This document shows positions 45,596-55,000 of a stretch of 64,000 nt of DNA, piece after piece. Origin of the DNA: Gyrodactylus bullatarudis. Its lineage: Eukaryota > Platyhelminthes > Monogenea > Gyrodactylidea > Gyrodactylidae. The DNA lies in NCBI GenBank assembly GCA_012064415.1, contig SSNU01000199.1:1-64000 (forward strand), given 5' to 3'. Every line of letters begins with the position of its first letter. Position 1 is the stretch's first letter. The notes beneath the pieces were generated by a model that was not told the DNA's origin, did not search any database, and worked only from the letters and a program-made list of their open reading frames with translations. The translations under genes and the position numbers were made by a program.

Positions 45596-46250
45596 AGTCA
45601 ATTAAATTTTTGACTATAGTTATTTCATTTTTTACACTTTTGACTACACCTTTTTTTCTTTATTATATTTTTGACTACACTTTCTCTCATATTTAAATTT
45701 TTGACTGCACTTTTTATAGTTTTGACTACACTTTTTTCCATATTTTACACATTTGACTGTAATCAAATTCCAATTAAAATATTGAGATTTTTTTCTATTT
45801 TGACTATAGTTAATTTTTTTTTTACATTTTTAACTCTTTCAGGTCCAAGGCCCATATGTGGGCCAAAATATCAAACCTAAAAATTTTTGTAGAAATAAAA
45901 ATCCTATGAATAAAAGATACACACCATTTAATAACTTTTTTATCAATCTTCCCGAAAAAAGTTGAACCATAAGGTATTTCATTGGGATAGACTAAATTCA
46001 CCTTATTTATTTAAAAAATCCTACAATTACTTGTGTGGTCGCTTGAAAGTAGATAGGGAAAATTTATTGAAAAATGACGAAAAGAATTTTTTATTAAATG
46101 GTTTTCAGATTATTTAAGGTTTTATTATTCATCTATAGTTCATTCTGATTCCGAATATGTATTTATATTCAATTTTTGAAGTCATTAAATAGACTCGGAC
46201 CTGAAAGGGTTAACTACACTTTTCTTCATTTTTACATTTTTGACTACACT
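45596..46250 (+). repeat. Degenerate tandem repeat, TTTTGACTACAC units
   Basis: TTTTTGACTACACTTT-like units recur every 25-40 bp from 45605 to 45825 and again after 46210. The array is split by a TTAA-flanked insertion (45834-46209). Confidence 0.6.
45830..46213 (+). mobile_element. TTAA-flanked MITE family 2
   Basis: 376 bp between TTAA at 45830-45833 and 46210-46213. Tips CTCTTTCAGGTCCAAGG and, inverted, CCCTTTCAGGTCCGAGTC. A GGCCCATATGTGGGCC palindrome sits next to the left tip, placed like the GGAC-ATATAT-GTCC palindrome of the other TTAA MITEs. No ORF. It inserted into the tandem array. Confidence 0.75.
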
Positions 46251-46299
46251 TTATGTATTAAGAAAGAAAATATATTATACAATGTTTATTCAATATTAT

Positions 46300-46583
46300 T
46301 CATTTTACATATTCATATTTTGATTTTAGTCGTTTCAGCCTAGGTCGACTTTGTTTTCGAGTTCCCGTCAGGCATAGAATTTCATTATCCTTAAGTGAAT
46401 CCAAATCCGGTAGAAATATTTTCGATGAATAAATTTTTTTCAGAGTGTCAGTCTTGTATATTCTTTCAATGTGATCAGTCCAATTTATATGCGAATAAAT
46501 GGCTACAGCGAAAAAATTTTTGCGAGGCGAACCAATAAATTTTGCCTTGTTGCTTGAGTATATCATTTCGCACAAATTGAACA
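46300..46583 (-). CDS. Terminal exon of an unidentified gene
   Basis: An acceptor (TTTTCAG) at 46584-46590 opens a 94-codon frame ending with a stop: VFNLCEMIYSSNKAKFIG, KIFLPDLDSLKDNEILCL and a basic tail RPRLKRLKSK. Codon variety looks coding. I do not recognise the family and found no upstream exon. It lies downstream of PACRG on the same strand; PACRG has its own stop, so a separate gene is more likely. Confidence 0.4.
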
Positions 46584-47109
46584 CTGAAAATTTCAAATGA
46601 TGGTGTATTCATTACATTAATTTAATTGAAAAAAACGATTAATTATAACACGGATATTAACCAAATTATATTTCCCATGAAATTACAGTAAAAATATTTC
46701 TATTGAAACATCTTATTTTTTATTGAAACACGAATATTTAGCCCATAATTATAATTAAGAATTATCTCGACTAATCAGAATGCAGCAAGTGATTTCTATA
46801 CATTTAGATAGATGATAAGAACCTAAGACTTATACAGAATATTCATCATCTCCGAGAATCGAACCTTATTATTATCCATCTTGTTATATTTCTGTTCAAA
46901 TATAATTTGAATGAATTTTAAAATGAAAATTTAAGACGTATACAGAATATTCATCATTGTATATGACTTTGTCAATCCTAAACGAGGACTGAGTGTGAGT
47001 CCCCCTCCCCCTTTAAATGAGAAATTAATTCAAGGCAATCATATATCCTATCCTTATGTATAGTATAGAATACTTTGAATGGTATAAGCTTTATACACCA
47101 TGTCAGGTA

Positions 47110-47262
47110 CAAATATGATAAAAAGTATACATTATTCTAGTACAAAGTTAGTACAAACACTGAATTTCAGGCTTTATACTCACTTTGTACTGATTCAGGC
47201 TTTGTACTAGTAAATCTAGAGATTTACTGATTCAGGGTTTGTACGGTAACATATATATAAAA
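47110..47262 (-). repeat. Ginger-like terminal fragment
   Basis: Read on the minus strand it begins TGTTACCGTACAAACCCTG, matching the TGTTACCGTGAAAA tip of Ginger 2, and contains CCTGAATCAGT blocks repeated three times. No partner end was found. Confidence 0.35.
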
Positions 47263-47326
47263 TAATTTTTTAATATTTATTATATTATCAATATAACTAC
47301 TTGTAAGAAATATCATTTAAAATAAT

Positions 47327-47893
47327 TTAAAATACACATGATTCGTATGTTGGAATAATGAGTTTTATGTGACAATAAGCTTCCCATCCCCCATGTTCCT
47401 CTAATACATTCAAGGTCTTGTGTATTAAATCTCCTAGATTCTTTTCTTCTTTTTGATCGTACTCAATTCCATCGCCAATGTTTAAATTTCTATTGGCAAA
47501 TCTATTGAGAGGTTGCAAAAAATTATGATAATATTCAACTAGACTCGATCCAATATTCGGTACGACTCTATGCATGTGAAGAATAATTTTGAGCGCTTTA
47601 CAAACATTTTCATGGAACTTGGAATACATTGCCTGTCTGATTGAAAATATAATTCTTGGTAAGCATAAAATCACTCTCTGTGGAAATTCATTTATGAGTT
47701 CTATACAGCCTTGAAGAGCTAGAAAAGAATAAGGATGCTTTGTTTCTACTAGTCCATCGAAGAATATTGGCAAATAAAAATCATAGTCGATACTACTTAT
47801 GGGCACTTTCCATTTAATTTCCTTGGATTTTTTTTCATATCCAATACTTAAAGGTAAATATCCTCGATTATAAAATTTACGAAAATTTGACAT
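47327..47893 (-). CDS. PACRG: Parkin co-regulated gene protein (PACRG)
   Basis: 188 codons, single exon, ATG at 47891-47893. FRKFYNRGYLPLSIGYE, LPIFFDGLVETKHPYSFLAL, LGDLIHKTLNVLEEHGG and the ending IIPTYESCVF follow the PACRG core almost block for block. PACRG is an armadillo/HEAT-like protein of the inner junction that links A- and B-tubules of axonemal doublets. It is shorter than the human protein because the disordered N-terminus is absent. Its start is 141 bp from that of LRRC23 on the other strand, another axonemal protein. A TTTATT at about 47275 on the plus strand gives an AATAAA for this gene. Confidence 0.9.
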   Translation of the reverse strand: MSNFRKFYNRGYLPLSIGYEKKSKEIKWKVPISSIDYDFYLPIFFDGLVETKHPYSFLALQGCIELINEFPQRVILCLPRIIFSIRQAMYSKFHENVCKALKIILHMHRVVPNIGSSLVEYYHNFLQPLNRFANRNLNIGDGIEYDQKEEKNLGDLIHKTLNVLEEHGGWEAYCHIKLIIPTYESCVF

Positions 47894-48034
47894 GTAAATT
47901 TACATGCATACACTTTAATGGTGTGACAACATTGTTGTCATTGGCGATGATTAATAAATATTAAAAGAATTATTTTATAATTAAATAATTTGTTTTATAT
48001 TTGTTCGTAAATAACGGCGTTATTATAGATTTGA
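47894..48034. promoter_or_regulatory. Bidirectional promoter region PACRG/LRRC23
   Basis: 141 bp between divergent start codons, AT-rich. It contains a perfect palindrome GACAAC-ATT-GTTGTC at 47925-47939, followed by ATTGGCGATG. GTTGTCATTGGC partly matches an RFX X-box first half-site plus AT spacer; the second half does not match. Confidence 0.55.
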
Positions 48035-49070
48035 ATGGAGTTCGAAGATATTTTAGAAGAAGTTATAGAGGAAGATTCCAACGAGACCTCCTATAAAGAA
48101 AATAATGCTGATGTTATAAAATTTGAGAAAAAAACAAGAGTTCTTGATAAAAATCTCTTGAAAGTTTCCCTCTCGAAGCTTGAAGGTATTGACTATGGAA
48201 GATGTTTTGCTTTCACAAAACTAATTTGTGTTGGACAGTTTGTCATTTAATAATTTTATCGTTTCTAGCAAATTAACAGATATATCAATCCTATCTATGT
48301 TTAAGCACATTCGTTATATCTACTTGAGTGGTAATTTTATCCAAGACATAAGTCCCTTGGCTAGTTGTGAATCTCTCATTTATCTTAGTTTTGATCATAA
48401 TAGATTGACTCTTATGAAAAATTTTGGAATACATGAAAATCTTCAAGTTTGTGATTTTTCAAATAATAAAATTTCCATACTTGATATTCAAAGACATGCG
48501 ATGCTCAAGAATTTAAACTTGGATTACAACTTCCTGACAAGTATAGATCGAGATAAAGATAACTCTTTGCCGTCATTGCACAAGCTGACAGCAAGATTTT
48601 GCTTGATATCCTCTGTTGATAATTTTGGTGGTCTTATAAATCTTTGCTATTTAAATCTAGCCTCAAATCAAATTAAAGAAATGAAATTTGACATTTTTGA
48701 AGGTCTAAAAAATTTAGTGGAATTAGATTTGAGTTGTAACCCTTTGGAAAAAATATCTCTATCAGGTAGAATCGAGGTCTCTATTGTAGATTTGAATATA
48801 TCTAAGACCAATATCAAGTCCCACAATACACTGACTGTTTTGCCTTTAATGGGGCACTTGAGAATCCTCAACTTGTCGAATACTTGTCTGACAGCTAAGC
48901 AAAACCTAAGACTAAGAGTGATCAAGAATGTTCCAAAACTAGTGAAACTTGACCAAATTGAGATAACCGTAGAAGAACGAGAGGCATCACAGTCTTTATT
49001 AGATGAAGACGAAAATGAAGACGAACAAGCTCCACCAGACAATAGAGAAGATGAAGTAACTTTAAGTTGA
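48035..49070 (+). CDS. LRRC23: Leucine-rich repeat protein LRRC23-like
   Basis: Two frames, 48035-about 48230 and about 48230-49070, overlap and together make a LRRC23-like protein. The N-terminus is acidic. IRYIYLSGNFIQDISPLASC, LIYLSFDHNRL, LCYLNLASNQIKEM and LRILNLSNTCL are SDS22-type LRRs, and KLVKLDQIEITVEEREASQS matches the LRRC23 end, followed by an acidic tail. LRRC23 is part of the RS3 radial-spoke head in sperm flagella. The frames differ by +1 near 48229; no splice pair repairs it cleanly, so a 1-nt sequencing indel, a real frameshift or an unrecognised short intron remain possible. It converges with MCM3 (159 bp gap). Confidence 0.75.
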
Positions 49071-49144
49071 ACTAATTTCTGTTTTAGGTAGAAGAGGACC
49101 TCGATGAATGAAAAAAGGGGATGTTTTTTCAAACAAAAATACCA

Positions 49145-49150
49145 TTTATT
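49145..49150 (-). terminator. Polyadenylation signal of MCM3
   Basis: AATAAA on the minus strand, about 80 bp after the MCM3 stop codon. Confidence 0.5.
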
Positions 49151-49228
49151 GTATAAAAGTATATACGTTAATAATTACTGCTCTCATTCTCTTTTCTGTA
49201 ACAAATGCATCTTTTGGATATCGTCAAC

Positions 49229-51817
49229 TTAAATCATCCAGACCTCTGTGGGTGTGAGAAGAACCTTGTTTTCAACATGCATTCTCTCCAAGGCTGCTTT
49301 AGCATCCTTCTTAGAACATTTGCAAGTGTCTTGAATGTGTTGGACAAGCTGGAAAGTTAATCAAGTCTTAGATTTTTAATGAGATATTTTAGAAAAAGCA
49401 ATAGATCTCTTACGTCGTTAATTGGAATGTTATCTTTGCGCTGATTTTGAAAGTGTCGGCTAATACAGACAGTAATATTTTTATAGACATCATCAGCAAC
49501 TTTATGGCCATCAACATTCTCTGGAGTGAAATCATAGGGGTCACCATTTAGTGATGGTTGAGATGCCGAAGATTGTGTCGGTTGAGAGTTATCTTGCTGA
49601 CGATAGCGCTTCTTCTTTGGTTCTCGTTTTTCTTGTGCTCTCTCTTGAATTTCTTCTTCCTCCTCTTCCTGAGGTTCTTCTTGGTCACGTTGGTTTGTCT
49701 CTTCCTCAGATTCTGAGTCAAGATTTGCTCTCTTACGACTATTCTTTGTGAGGACCTCTTTGAAAAGAATCAAAGACAAAAGATTAACAGCTGCTTCTGC
49801 ATCCTTAATTGAAACAGTCTTTGACATGCGTGCCTTTGCATTAGCTGTTGATAGACGAATTAAAGTTTCAAGAGTACGAGCAGTGATTGGTTGTGTCCTT
49901 CTAAGAACGGAATTGCCGTAATCTCCAGCGCCTGCTTCAGCTGACTCGCGAAGATCACAATATTTCTCACTGATGAAACTAGCTGCTTCTGGAGACAACT
50001 TTGGTTTTAATTGGCGAGCAACATAAATGTATTTTTGGATGAATTTTGTTGTTAAAACATCTCTAGAATAAAATTCATTGTTTAGAAAAAGTCATATAAG
50101 AGTTAATGGAAACTAACTTTTTAGAGGTTCCGTCAGAATAAAGCAACTGGTTTTTCTCGTAAATTTGATCAGAATTGCTTGCATCATCGTCCTGAAATCT
50201 TTCATCTAATTCATTCATATTATGAGCAAAGGTTGAGAGCATTCTTGAGGAAACTTGCAGTGGCATAGCCTCTCCGTCAGCTTCATTAGGATTTCTATAA
50301 CGATGAGCACGCAGGACATGACTGGCAATGGCCCGGTCATTTTCAGGGTCTTCGCGGTCCAATAAAACAAAGAGTAGATCAAAACGAGACAACAGGGAAT
50401 CTTGAAGGCCAATATTTTCCATGGGAGTCTTGTATTGATCATATCTTCCATAAACGGGATTGGCAGCACCAAGAACAGAACATCTAGCGTTAAGGCTAGC
50501 CATAACACCAGCTTTTGAAATGGTGACACGACCCTGTTCCATAACTTCATGAATGGCTGTTCGATCAATGTCAGACATCTTGTCAAATTCATCAATACAG
50601 ACAATGCCTCTATCAGCAAGGACCATAGCACCAGCCTCTAATTGTCGTTCGCCAGTCTCTTGATCAGTGGTGACAGCAGCAGTTAAACCAACACCAGTAG
50701 TTCCTCTACCAGTTGTGGTAATTGCTCGGTGCGCAATTTGCAAGACAAAACGTAAGAATTGTGACTTAGCCACAGATGGATCTCCCATAAGGAGAACGTT
50801 TACATCACCTCTAATTCTGGTGCCATTATCAAGAATCTTTTCAACACCACCAAGAAGTTGATAGAGAATGGCTTGTTTAACCTGGTCATGGCCGTGAATA
50901 GATGGAGCCATGGACCTTGATAATAATTGAATGACATCATTTCTCTTGGAAACTAATCTCATTGATTCAATATCCTTATCAGAAAATACTAAACTTCCAT
51001 CTTTATTTAGAACTTTGATATTGTTCGCGATAATTGTGGTCGAGTAGATGGCAGTTGTAAAACCATTCCTTTTACCAGGAATGCAACGATATTGCCCAAC
51101 AATTTGGACACGGTCACCGGGCTTTGCTTGATCTACTAAATCATTTTCAACAATAACCTCAACAGATCTTGGTAGTTGACCTGTTGGAGCTGTCTCAGGC
51201 ATTTCTTGGACAGTTAGAGTCTGATGATCTTTGAAACGACAAAGACCAAATTCGGTTTCTAGGTTATTACCTTCTTCGTCCTTGGTTGGATGTGAATTAT
51301 AGCTAGGCACGTAATCATTCGAGGTCATATCAGAGTAAACTCGTTCGGTCAATTTTTCTGTATGAGGACAATAATGAACACTTTTGACCATTTTTGGATG
51401 AACTAGTGAGGCTTTAGTAATGATCCCTTCAACGCAAATTAGCTTTCCAAGAAAAGTTGAGTTGAGGGATCTCGGAGTGACGTGTTTAGCTCCAAAACTA
51501 CCTTCAAAGCCAACAAAAAAGTCTTTGTTTTCAGCAAACTTTGGATTGATATTCTGAATTACTCTTTTAAAAGCTTTTTGGGCAGAACTCAGCTCTTCAT
51601 TGGGTTCATCGATGAGTCTAGAGGGAATTGTTAATTGTCTCAAAACTTACTGGGCGGCTCTCTCTGGATATTCCCTTCTAAGATCATTTATATTGATTAT
51701 AAGTCTAACTTCTTCCTTTTCGATCAAAGAATTAATTCGTTGCTTATACTCTTCAGTTTCATCAAAAAAGTCGACATATTGTCTTTCAAGTTGAACAGTA
51801 TCAGTCTGAGCTGTCAT
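49229..51817 (-). CDS. MCM3: DNA replication licensing factor MCM3
   Basis: Exons 51651-51817, 50118-51617, 49414-50062 and 49229-49348 join in phase; introns are 33, 55 and 65 nt. MCM3 is a subunit of the MCM2-7 replicative helicase. The product shows the N-terminal OB region ([20 protein letters not shown] without the zinc-finger cysteines, as usual for MCM3), Walker [10 protein letters not shown], Walker [12 protein letters not shown], sensor 1 [14 protein letters not shown] and the arginine finger in LLSRFDLL. A charged Glu/Lys/Arg spacer around residues 650-710 matches the NLS-containing region of MCM3, followed by the C-terminal winged helix ending PTEVWMI. Order and length (about 810 residues) agree with metazoan MCM3. 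It diverges from CAP with 231 bp between start codons. Confidence 0.95.
51618..51650 (-). other. Ultrashort intron (33 nt) in MCM3
   Basis: GTAAGT...CTCTAG. Splicing joins [12 protein letters not shown] to [16 protein letters not shown], which aligns with the conserved MCM3 N-terminus; reading through inserts 11 foreign residues. Confidence 0.75.
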
Positions 51818-52048
51818 AATCGGAGAATATTTTTCTTGAGATTTTTAAATTTTGAATTTTATTGAAATCTATAACAGACAAACAAGAGTTGAATGAACAG
51901 GTTTGTTTTTATCAGTAACTAAATTCGAGTGATTTCCTGAGAGTTCGATAGGTAATTTGCATGAAATAAGGAACTTGCCTGTGCATGCTATAGAAATTCT
52001 TTGCTAAATTATATAATTTAAAATTTTTTATATATAATAAATAAAGGT
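51818..52048. promoter_or_regulatory. Divergent promoter region MCM3/CAP
   Basis: 231 bp between start codons of two housekeeping genes. AT-rich, with TATATATAA close to the CAP start (52029-52037). No specific factor site identified. Confidence 0.5.
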
Positions 52049-55000
52049 ATGGAAGTGTTAACTAATCTTATCGAAAGACTTGAAGTAGTTGCCGATCAAC
52101 TTGAAATTGCTGAAGCTAATAAAGAAGAAGAAACTGATTCTCAACCTAAAATAATAATGTCACCTGTATTGACAGATTTCGATAAAATAGTTTCTGGCTC
52201 TCTTGCCAATTATTTTGACCTGTCTAGCAAATTGGGCGGTGATGTTGAAAAACAAGCTGCTCTTGTTAGAGTCTGCTTCGAAGATTTACGTGCACTCATT
52301 CATGAAGCATCTAGATGTTCAAAGCCAAGTGATCCTGAAATGGCAAATAAGTTGAAGCCTCTTGTTGATTCACTCACGGCGGTCGTAAAACTTAAAGATG
52401 ACAACCGAGGTAGTAAGCAGATTAACCATTTGAGTGGAATTGCTGAGGCGATCCCAGCTTTAGGTTGGGTTACTATGCCACCAAAACCTGCTCAATACAT
52501 AAAAGATATGGCCGAATCAGGCCAGTTTTATTTCAATCGTGTTATTAAAGATTTTAAGGGAAATGACGAAACTCAAGTTGAGTGGGCCAGATCCTTCTCA
52601 AGCGTTATCGGAGAGCTAGAGAAGTATGTTAACCTGCATCATACTACTGGATTGAATTGGTCTGGCAGTGAAAGATCAGCTGCAGGCGGAGTTCCACCCC
52701 CTCCTCCACCTCCTCCCCCGTCTTTTTCAGTTCCCTCTAATGTGAGTTCATCGATTTATAATAATGTTGAAAAATCATATAAAAATAATAAGTTAGGGAA
52801 TAATCAACTCTTGAGTAATCAATGATTCGACAACTGTGAACTTTGATTTTAATTTTATAACGGAAATCATGTTATTTTTACTTGATTTGGAAAAAATAAT
52901 CAGAGTGAAAAAAATTTTACATTGAATTCCTATTGATTTATGTGGAAACCAAACAATTACCTAACATAAATACCTTTTATAAAATTTCATGCTATTCAGT
53001 TATCAATTTCTATTTTTGATACATTTTCTCGTGGAGTAAAACACGTTTTATGTGCTAATCCATTGATATTTTCTTTCTAGTTCATGTGATTCAAGGATAA
53101 TCAAGAAAATTTATCTTGTAAACCATGATTTTTTATTGATTTTTTTTCAAATAGATTCCCACTTGACAAAGATTCTATTCTATTCTTAGTTTAATGATGT
53201 CATAATATTGAACGAACATCCCTTGGCCATAAAATTCCTCACACATGACAACGTAATCATGTACGAGATACTCAATCTATGTGAAAAGCATCTGTGTCAG
53301 TCATCAAGATTTTTCTGATTCTAATGAACTATTCATTAAGAGGATTTAGAAGACGAGTGAATATTTAGTTATAAAGCTTATATTTCACCAGTTCTCATCA
53401 GACTATTACACCGGCTAGATATATATAGCAAAATTTTTGAAAAATCGAAATCCTCTGATTGGTTCTTTTAATTTGGAGTATTGAAGGAAATGGGGCCAGA
53501 GTAGATGGTCTGTATCCATGATCATTGCTTTCTCTTTACGTATCTGTCCAATGTTGGTTGCCCACTGAGACTTTTACGTTTTCTACCTCTTTTACCATTT
53601 GCAGGTGCAGCCTTTTTCACATTTCCGATACTGAGAACTATTTCGATTATCAATGACCGTTGACTTTTCTGTATTTCCACTTTCATTCTGACAACGTAAT
53701 CATGTACGAGATACTCAATCTATGTGAAAAGCATCTGTGTCAGTCATCAAGATTTTTATTCTTACAATAATACTTTTTGGGTATTCCATTCTAAATTACG
53801 TTACTTTATCAAGCTCTTTTTAATGAACTCTGTTTTATCATATAAAGAATATTATATACCAAGAAATCTGTGTTAATGACATCAAAATTTATTATTCTTT
53901 AGAATGGTGGAGACACAACAAGAGCTGCCCTATTTAGTGAAATAAACAAGGGGTCTTCAGTAACGTCTGGTCTAAGAAAGGTAACTGACGACATGAAAAC
54001 ACATAAGAATCCGAATCTTAGAGCTGGAAATACGGTTTCTGGTGAACCAAGTCAAACATCTAATCCTCCGCCCGTTGCTGCAAAACCCAAGGTCCGTCCT
54101 AGTGTATTTGAATTACGCGGTAACAAATGGTGTGTTGAAAATTTCAATGGCAAAAGTGATATTGTTGTAGAACCCCAAGAATTAAAGGAATCTGTTTATA
54201 TTTACAATTGCAATGACTGCTGCATTCAAATTAACGGAAAATTGAATTCTATCGTCTTGGGTATGTCTTTTTAAATATTAAAATTAATTTAACATGTTTT
54301 AAGGTTAATCTATTATTTTGCCGCATCTTAAATAATTATTTCACTAGTTTAAACCAAGAATTTTATTTTTATCATAGATTTTTCTTCACTTTAAGATAGA
54401 GAAATATAAATTGAATGTGTTTCTGGAGATAATAATAGCCTCTATTCCATGTGAAATCATCAAATAAAATTTCATTTGTATTTTTTTCGACTTAGTAATA
54501 TAACAAATGCAAGCCAATTGATAGGTTCGACTTGTATCTCAATGTTAGTACTTCTTAATAAGTATTATAGCATCAAAAAGTCATATTTTACAGGTGTAGT
54601 ATATCTAAAAAATAAACCACTTTGGTATAATCAGGAGGGTATGAGGCTTCAAAGGAAAAAAGCTCTATGAGCATATTTAGATGATATTTTTTAAAAGACA
54701 GGTCATATTTATGCATAATGTATACTTGGCATAGAATATCCAATTGACCAATCAGATTCATTCATTGATTTCCTATGATTAACATCTTGATTACGTCATG
54801 CAGCGTGGTTTATTTTAAAATCTTGAAACCATGCCAAAAACTGCAACACCAAGTAGCATAAAAGAATAAAATTTATTTCGTATTAAATTTACCAATACTT
54901 TATTTGGCCCATAATTACTCATAAGTAGTATTCAAATTCTTTAAGTAATTTAATATGAGTTTAAAAAGAGCTATATTATAGACGTCTAAAAATGAGTTTT

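Larger units (their letters stand above)
53246..53757 (-). mobile_element. 5'-truncated PLE with ribozyme-like motif, flanked by perfect 69-bp direct repeats
   Basis: Identical 69-bp copies at 53246-53314 and 53689-53757 (starting TGACAACGTAATCATGTACG) bracket 374 bp. On the minus strand the insert has a short ORF (53522-53686) resembling a PLE C-terminal tail (basic, then SGQPTLDRYVKRKQ and stop) and a hammerhead-like core 120 bp further on. The direct repeats look like a long target-site duplication or a local duplication. Their perfect identity suggests a recent event. Confidence 0.6.

Noticed and set aside
45596..46250. CRISPR-like array
   Set aside because: Units are degenerate, spacers are not unique and the context is eukaryotic; it is a decayed tandem repeat.
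47934..47949. Candidate RFX X-box in the PACRG/LRRC23 promoter
   Set aside because: Only the first half-site and spacer fit; the second half (RRNAAC) does not, so it is not listed as a site.
48668..49132. Minus-strand ORF of 154 codons, Ser-rich
   Set aside because: Antisense to the LRRC23 exon, whose LRR pattern is clear; the Ser runs reflect the complement of acidic codons.
50215..50631. Second minus-strand ORF inside MCM3
   Set aside because: Out-of-frame shadow of the MCM3 ATPase domain.
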